Positions 59,510 to 64,000 of a DNA stretch of 64,000 nt are shown here, one piece after another. Source of the DNA: Clostridiaceae bacterium HFYG-1003 (GTDB taxonomy: Bacteria; Bacillota; Clostridia; Clostridiales; Clostridiaceae); NCBI GenBank assembly GCA_024579835.1, contig CP102060.1, forward strand, positions 2,083,558 to 2,147,557, in the 5' to 3' direction. Each line of letters starts with the position of its first letter. Within the stretch, counting starts at the first letter, position 1. The position numbers were made by a program, and so were the translations under genes. The notes under the pieces are model-generated. The model was not told where the DNA came from, did not search any database, and worked only from the letters and a program-made list of their open reading frames with translations.

Positions 59510-60958
59510 ATGTCAGAAGTCAGATTTTTCAGCGGTGAACAAATTCCATTGGAGATGCACAAGGTCCGGATTATCCAGAAACTCTATCTGCCGGATGTGG
59601 ATCAGCGATTCCTTGCCATGACCGAAGCCGGCAACAATACCTTCCTGCTCAGAAACCGGGATGTCTTCCTGGATATGCTGACCGACAGCGGGGTCAACGC
59701 CATGAGCGATCGCCAGCAGGCTGCGATGCTGATGGCAGACGACAGCTATGCCGGCAGCGAAACCTACTTCAAGCTGGAGCAAAAAATCAAAGAGATCTTC
59801 GGCATGGACTACTTCCTGCCGGCTCATCAGGGTCGGGCCTGTGAAAACATCATTTCCAAAGTCATGGTGACTCCAGGCAGCATCGTTCCCATGAACTATC
59901 ACTTCACTACCACTAAGGCGCACATTCTGCTCAACGGCGGAGTTGTCGAGGAGATCTTTACCGATGAGGGAATAAAAGTGGAAAGCAGCCACCCCTTTAA
60001 AGGCAATCTGGATCTTTCGAAACTCAACCGCCTGATCGAACACAACGGGCCGCAAAAAATCGCTTTTGTCCGAATGGAAGCGGGTACCAACCTGATTGGG
60101 GGACAGCCCTTCTCTCTGGAGAACCTTGCTCAGGTCCGAGATATTTGTCGGAGTCAAAGAATCCCGCTGGTTCTGGATGCCAGCCTTCTGTCCGACAACC
60201 TCTATTTCATGAAAATCAGGGAGGAGCAGTGCCAGAATCTGAGCATCGCGGAGATCACCCGCCGAATTGCCGATCTTTGTGACATCATCTACTTCTCAGC
60301 CAGAAAGCTCAGTTTTGCCCGCGGCGGCGGCATTGTGATCCGGGATGAGCAAACTTACCGAAAATTTCAGGAACTGATTCCGCTGTATGAAGGATTCCTG
60401 ACCTATGGCGGCATGTCTGTTCGGGAAATGGAAGCCATGACCGTTGGTCTGGATGAGACCATGGATCTGGATATGATCAATCAGGGACCAAAGTTCATTG
60501 CTTACATGGCAGATGAACTCGCCCGGCGCGGAATTCCGGTCGTCATGCCGGCCGGCGGCCTTGGCTGTCATCTGGATGCCATGCGGTTCGTACCGCATAT
60601 TCCCCAGCAGCAGTACCCGGCCGGCGCATTGGCCTCTGCCCTCTATCTGGTGAGCGGCATCCGTGGAATGGAGCGCGGTACCCTATCCGAACAACGAGGC
60701 GAGGACGGCACCGAAACACTCTCTTCCATGGAACTGCTTCGTCTGGCAATCCCCCGGCGAGTCTACACTCTGTCTCAGCTCAAGTATGCCATCGACCGAA
60801 TCCACTGGCTCTATGAGAATCGAAGCCTGATCGGCGGTTTATCCTTCTACGAGGAACCCAAGGTTTTGCGCTTCTTCTTCGGCAAGCTGAAGCCTGTGTC
60901 TGACTGGCAGCAGCGCCTGGTGGCCAAGTTCAAGGAGGATTTCGGCGACAGTCTTTAG
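59510..60958 (+). CDS. tryptophanase / tyrosine phenol-lyase family PLP enzyme
   Basis: A 482-residue beta-eliminating lyase-type PLP enzyme, similar in length to TnaA and TPL. Seen: LTDSGVNAMSDRQQAAM (about 58-74), HQGRACE (106-112), NLIGGQP (194-200), the pyridine-binding Asp in VLDASLL (Asp 223), the likely PLP Lys 266 in YFSARKLSFARGGG, and GIRGMERG. Two family-conserved positions differ: Arg after D-A-x is Leu 226, and the usual S-x-K-K-D is S-A-R-K-L. The activity may therefore be altered. The Tyr-specific T-box links it to tyrosine. The ATG at 59510 follows GAGGAGTGAACAGCAA. Confidence 0.88.
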   Translation: MSEVRFFSGEQIPLEMHKVRIIQKLYLPDVDQRFLAMTEAGNNTFLLRNRDVFLDMLTDSGVNAMSDRQQAAMLMADDSYAGSETYFKLEQKIKEIFGMDYFLPAHQGRACENIISKVMVTPGSIVPMNYHFTTTKAHILLNGGVVEEIFTDEGIKVESSHPFKGNLDLSKLNRLIEHNGPQKIAFVRMEAGTNLIGGQPFSLENLAQVRDICRSQRIPLVLDASLLSDNLYFMKIREEQCQNLSIAEITRRIADLCDIIYFSARKLSFARGGGIVIRDEQTYRKFQELIPLYEGFLTYGGMSVREMEAMTVGLDETMDLDMINQGPKFIAYMADELARRGIPVVMPAGGLGCHLDAMRFVPHIPQQQYPAGALASALYLVSGIRGMERGTLSEQRGEDGTETLSSMELLRLAIPRRVYTLSQLKYAIDRIHWLYENRSLIGGLSFYEEPKVLRFFFGKLKPVSDWQQRLVAKFKEDFGDSL

Positions 60959-61206
60959 ATGAACTTCCTGCTGGCTGAGAGGGGTTGCTTTGAGTTCTTT
61001 CAGGTCATTGTAATGTTTCATTCATCATGACGGACAGTATCTATTGGGAATCCTGCACTGTCAGTCAAACGGGCTCTGCAGTCAGGCTGGGTGACTGGCA
61101 TGGTCAGCCCCTGCATCCTGTCCCGAACAGAGTCAGAAAATTTCGACTGTTCTGTATGATGCAGGCCTCTCGTCTGAGTCAGAGGTTGACTCAGACACAA
61201 CCTTGC
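60959..61206. other. intergenic between convergent genes
   Basis: No gene. Contains GAGTCAGAGGTTGACTCAGAC, a short imperfect palindrome (about 61175-61197). Confidence 0.45.
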
Positions 61207-61254
61207 AACTGAAGACACGGCTGGTTCCCTGGAGAACCAGCCGTGTCTTCAGTT
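61207..61254. terminator. bidirectional terminator
   Basis: A 21-bp perfect inverted repeat (AACTGAAGACACGGCTGGTTC and its complement, 6-nt loop) between the convergent lyase and oxidoreductase genes. Confidence 0.85.
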
Positions 61255-61263
61255 CGAACAGAA

Positions 61264-63198
61264 TCAATATTCTGGCGGCAGTGCCATCATTTCCTGGTAG
61301 GTGAACACCGGGCCATCCACGCACATGTAATGGGAGCCCACTTTGCAATGGCCGCATTTTCCGGCACCGCACCGCATATGGGTTTCCAGAGTTACCAGGA
61401 TTTCATCCGGCTTCATCCCCAGATCCATCAGGTCCCGGGCAACTTTTTTAATCCGTTCCGGCGAGGCACAGACCAGGGCCGTGGTACTGGCCCAGTCCAG
61501 ATCCAGACCAGGCAGCAGGTCATTGACGTAACCCTTGTAGGCTGCGACCTGATCCGTTGGTTCCTTGATGGCATACAGGACGGTCAGGTTCGGGACTTTG
61601 GCCCACTCCTTCATTTCATCCTTGTACAGCAGCTTTTCATACTGAAGGGCACTGGCCATCACATAGATCTGTCGGAATTCCTCTGCGTGCTTCATGACCG
61701 GTTCGATGACCGTCCGAAGGGGTGCCATGGCTACGCCGGACCCGATGAAAATCAGATTCCGCCCTTTCAGGGACTTATAGGGGAACGCCCTGCCGTAGGG
61801 TCCGCGCAGGCCGACAATATCGCCTTCCTTCATTTTAAAGAGAGTATCCGTCACGGAACCGACATTCTTGAAGTCAAAGACCAGTTCATCGGTCTGATCC
61901 GGTCCAAAAGGAATGGACAGCGGAACCTCTCCTTCGCCGAATACGGTGACCTGGAAGAACTGCCCTTTGTGCTCGTAATGCCGATGCAGCTCCGGATCCT
62001 CATACTTCATGAACAGACGCTTAATGTCCGGTGTTTCCTGCCTGACCCGGGTAATGGTCGCCACATCCGGGGTGAACAGACCGTTTTGGGATTTGATTTC
62101 ACGATCCATGATCTCATGGCGCAGCTTGGTTGTCTGGTGAACAGCCGGGGCCTGAGGATTTTCCCGGGCTGTTTTCTGGATCGATCCGATGATATCAATA
62201 ATACTGATATAAGTCGGACAGACATCCGTACAGCGGCCGCAGCCCGAACAGCCTTTAAAGCCAAACCGTTCCTCAATGTACTTCAGCTTGTCATATATTC
62301 GGTAGCGGACCCGGGATACTGCATCCCGGGGATTATGATACTCCGCGTTCCGGGTGAAATGAGCGCTCTGGCAGGAATCCCAGTACCGGACCCGCCGTCC
62401 CTGGTCTTCATCAATCTTTTCTTCCACAACGTTAAAGCAGGTACAGGTGGGGCATACATTGGTACAACCCGTGCAGCCGATGCAGGCGTTGGCTTCGTCA
62501 AGCCAGAAATCGGCATCAAAGGTCCTGGCCATGTCCTCCCACAGATTGGTCAGATCCATCTTCAGCGGGAAACAGTCCTCGACTGTTTTTTGCAGGGCGT
62601 CTTTCGCTTCCAGGATCTTTTCATCGACTTCCTGGAAGCACGCTGCCGCAGCCTCAATGAGCTCCTCCCCCTTCGGCGTTCTCACTTCAACCAGATAGAA
62701 GGACTCCATCGGCGTGAAGGCCAGATCATGCCCCAGGGTGGAAAAGACACCGGTGCCGACAGACGTGCAGAAGCAGTGTTTTCCAGCCCGAAGACAGTTC
62801 ACGGCAACGATCGCTGTGTCGGCCCGCCGGGATCCATAGTTCGGGTCCGGAAATTCCCGCAGGAAAAAACGGTCGGTGTATGCAATGCCATACGTATCAC
62901 AGGCCCTGACCCCGTAAAGAATTCGGTTTTTCGAATGCTGGTGGGCCAGTCCCTCCACCTGGATGGTGCCTTCCTTGCGCTGCCACTGGAATAATCCTTC
63001 CTTCTGCTGAAACACCATTTCCTTCACCGGAAGCGTCAGATTGATATAGTCTTCCGTCCGTTCTCCCTGCCCCAGGGGCTTCAGTTGAATGTCCCTGCCT
63101 TTGCCCGTCGGAACATACACGGTACTGGACTGATTCCACCGATTCAGCACCTCATCCAGGCGGGCGGAGTCCAAAGTGTACAATTTCGTTTTTTCCAT
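61264..63198 (-). CDS. Fe-S / FAD / NAD(P)-binding oxidoreductase subunit (fused)
   Basis: A 644-residue fusion. The N-terminal half (1-345) resembles the 4Fe-4S beta subunit of sulfhydrogenases and AsrA. Its clusters are ACIGCTGCTNVCPTCTCF (about 238-255) and CSGCGRCTDVCPT (about 317-329), with earlier Cys in CFCTSVGTG. The C-terminal half (365-644) is a ferredoxin-reductase-like gamma subunit. It has LRGPYGRAFP (FAD), IFIGSGVAMAPLRTVIEPVM (nucleotide-binding) and a 2Fe-2S site, HMRCGAGKCGHCKVGSHYMC. It would pass electrons between NAD(P)H and the molybdopterin subunit encoded just upstream, whose stop overlaps its start (TAATG). A role in formate or CO2-linked redox is plausible. Confidence 0.88.
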   Translation of the reverse strand: MEKTKLYTLDSARLDEVLNRWNQSSTVYVPTGKGRDIQLKPLGQGERTEDYINLTLPVKEMVFQQKEGLFQWQRKEGTIQVEGLAHQHSKNRILYGVRACDTYGIAYTDRFFLREFPDPNYGSRRADTAIVAVNCLRAGKHCFCTSVGTGVFSTLGHDLAFTPMESFYLVEVRTPKGEELIEAAAACFQEVDEKILEAKDALQKTVEDCFPLKMDLTNLWEDMARTFDADFWLDEANACIGCTGCTNVCPTCTCFNVVEEKIDEDQGRRVRYWDSCQSAHFTRNAEYHNPRDAVSRVRYRIYDKLKYIEERFGFKGCSGCGRCTDVCPTYISIIDIIGSIQKTARENPQAPAVHQTTKLRHEIMDREIKSQNGLFTPDVATITRVRQETPDIKRLFMKYEDPELHRHYEHKGQFFQVTVFGEGEVPLSIPFGPDQTDELVFDFKNVGSVTDTLFKMKEGDIVGLRGPYGRAFPYKSLKGRNLIFIGSGVAMAPLRTVIEPVMKHAEEFRQIYVMASALQYEKLLYKDEMKEWAKVPNLTVLYAIKEPTDQVAAYKGYVNDLLPGLDLDWASTTALVCASPERIKKVARDLMDLGMKPDEILVTLETHMRCGAGKCGHCKVGSHYMCVDGPVFTYQEMMALPPEY

Positions 63199-64000
63199 TA
63201 TTCCACCTCAATTCGTACGGCTGAAACTTTCAGGGCCGGAATATTGATAATCGGGTCAAGATTCTGACCCGTCAGCCGATTGGCTGGGGATTCAGCAAAA
63301 TGGAACGGGACAAACAGGGTCTTCTCATTGATGCGGTCCGTTACCATCGCTGGTGCGACAATGCTGCCGCGGGCTGATGTAATTCGAACCCGCTGGTGGT
63401 CCCTGATGCCAAGATCTTTAGCATCCTTGGTATTGATTTCCACAAAGCCTTCGGGATATTCCAGTGCCAGCGTCCAGACTTTCCGGGTCATGGTGCCGGT
63501 ATGATATTGATGGGTGACTCTTCCCGTGGTCAGCAGGAACGGATATTCCTCGCTGCGCTGATCGCCCAGGAATTCAAAATCATTGACGGTAAACAGCCCC
63601 TTGCCCCGCTTGAACTCTCCGACATGCAGAATCGGAGTTCCGGGATGGGTCGGGTCCGGACAGGGCCACTGAATGCCGACTTCCCGGATTCGATCGTGGG
63701 TAATGCCGCCGTAGATATCCGTCGCGACGTTAATTTCATCCATGATATCGGATGGATTCTGGTAATCCACCTCCATTCCGATCCGCTTCATAATTTCAAT
63801 CATGATCTGCCAGTCCGGCCTGGATTTGCCGATGGGATGTATTACTTCATGAATCATCTGCACCCTGCGGTCGGTATTGGTATAGGTTCCTTCCCGCTCC
63901 AGGAAACTGGCGGCGGGCAGAACCACATCAGCAAACTGAGCGGTTTCCGTCAGAAAGATATCCTGTACCACCAGGAATGGCACCTTTTCCAGACAATGGA
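63198..64000 (-). CDS. molybdopterin oxidoreductase, formate-dehydrogenase-like alpha subunit (C-terminal part; 5' end outside window)
   Basis: About 267 residues of the C-terminal part; the frame is open at the window end. KVPFLVVQDIFLTETAQFAD then VVLPAASFLEREGTYTNTDR is the signature near the active-site side of FdhF/NarB/NuoG-type proteins. LTTGRVTHQYHTGTMTR (about 155-170) and FVPFHFAESPANRLTGQ belong to the C-terminal molydopterin-binding domain. The TTGR-x-x-x-x-x-H-T pattern matches formate dehydrogenases. The cofactor-ligating Cys or Sec lies outside the window. Its stop overlaps the start of the next subunit gene by one base (TAATG). Confidence 0.9.
   Translation of the reverse strand, partial: HCLEKVPFLVVQDIFLTETAQFADVVLPAASFLEREGTYTNTDRRVQMIHEVIHPIGKSRPDWQIMIEIMKRIGMEVDYQNPSDIMDEINVATDIYGGITHDRIREVGIQWPCPDPTHPGTPILHVGEFKRGKGLFTVNDFEFLGDQRSEEYPFLLTTGRVTHQYHTGTMTRKVWTLALEYPEGFVEINTKDAKDLGIRDHQRVRITSARGSIVAPAMVTDRINEKTLFVPFHFAESPANRLTGQNLDPIINIPALKVSAVRIEVE

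Noticed and set aside
61243-62994. Long plus-strand open frame of 583 codons opposite the Fe-S/flavin subunit gene
   Set aside because: The minus strand encodes clear Fe-S, FAD and NAD-binding motifs. The plus frame has no recognisable domain or ribosome binding site and arises from codon bias.

Overview
The window (about 50 to 55 % G+C by eye) reads as the chromosome of an anaerobic, probably amino-acid- and organic-acid-fermenting Firmicute (Bacillota, Clostridia-like). The reasons are strong AGGAGG-type ribosome binding sites, GTG and TTG starts, two T-box leaders, a sigma-54 activator next to a textbook -24/-12 promoter, many lipoproteins, a TAXI-type TRAP transporter, molybdenum hydroxylase genes, flavin-linked fumarate-reductase-like lipoproteins and a multi-cluster Fe-S/flavin oxidoreductase. 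No rRNA, tRNA or CRISPR array was seen.

Region by region. 1-5 kb: a partial alpha/beta hydrolase, then a sigma-54-controlled agmatinase-type ureohydrolase plus YjiH-type membrane protein with their PAS/AAA+/Fis activator. 5-17.9 kb: mixed housekeeping and accessory genes (P-loop kinase, helix-turn-helix protein plus hydrolase, AT-rich lipoprotein, LysE exporter, radical SAM protein, K+/H+ antiporter plus SSAT-like acetyltransferase, a lipoprotein flavo-reductase with two FMN-binding domains, VOC and GNAT proteins). 17.9-19.8 kb: an intact IS4-superfamily element. 20-23.6 kb: TRAP-TAXI operon (binding protein, DUF1850 protein, fused permease). 24.6-28.1 kb: three-subunit xanthine-dehydrogenase-family molybdenum hydroxylase. 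28.6-34.7 kb: SDR, CBS protein with a HEPN-like motif, ThpR, a T-box leader (probably Leu) in front of only a 54-codon ORF, a nucleoside deaminase and an E2-like acyltransferase. 35.3-44.4 kb: an organic-acid module: FMN/FAD fumarate-reductase-like lipoprotein, 2-hydroxycarboxylate transporter, malic enzyme, a LeuCD-type hydro-lyase, and a CitA/CitB-like two-component system that probably senses the substrate. 45.3-46.8 kb: a ClC antiporter.

47.1-58.1 kb is the most unusual part. It is an IS-scarred island with an operon of two CHAT (caspase-like) proteins, an amidohydrolase and a small protein that resembles trypsin-co-occurring (trypco2-type) domains. One CHAT protein, once two single-base deletions are repaired, is a roughly 1100-residue single-pass membrane protein: signal peptide, leucine-rich repeats, two InlB-type repeats, an Ig-like domain, a membrane helix, and a predicted cytoplasmic CHAT protease. 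This looks like a surface-sensing receptor-protease conflict or cell-death system. A diverged copy of the end of its small partner gene lies 4.6 kb away, fused to a broken IS1634-type transposase; an intact ISL3 element with 8-bp target duplications sits between.

59.0-64 kb: a T-box with a readable UAC (Tyr) specifier controls a tryptophanase/tyrosine phenol-lyase family gene, followed by convergent genes for a Fe-S/flavin NAD(P)-linked subunit and a molybdopterin oxidoreductase that runs off the window end.
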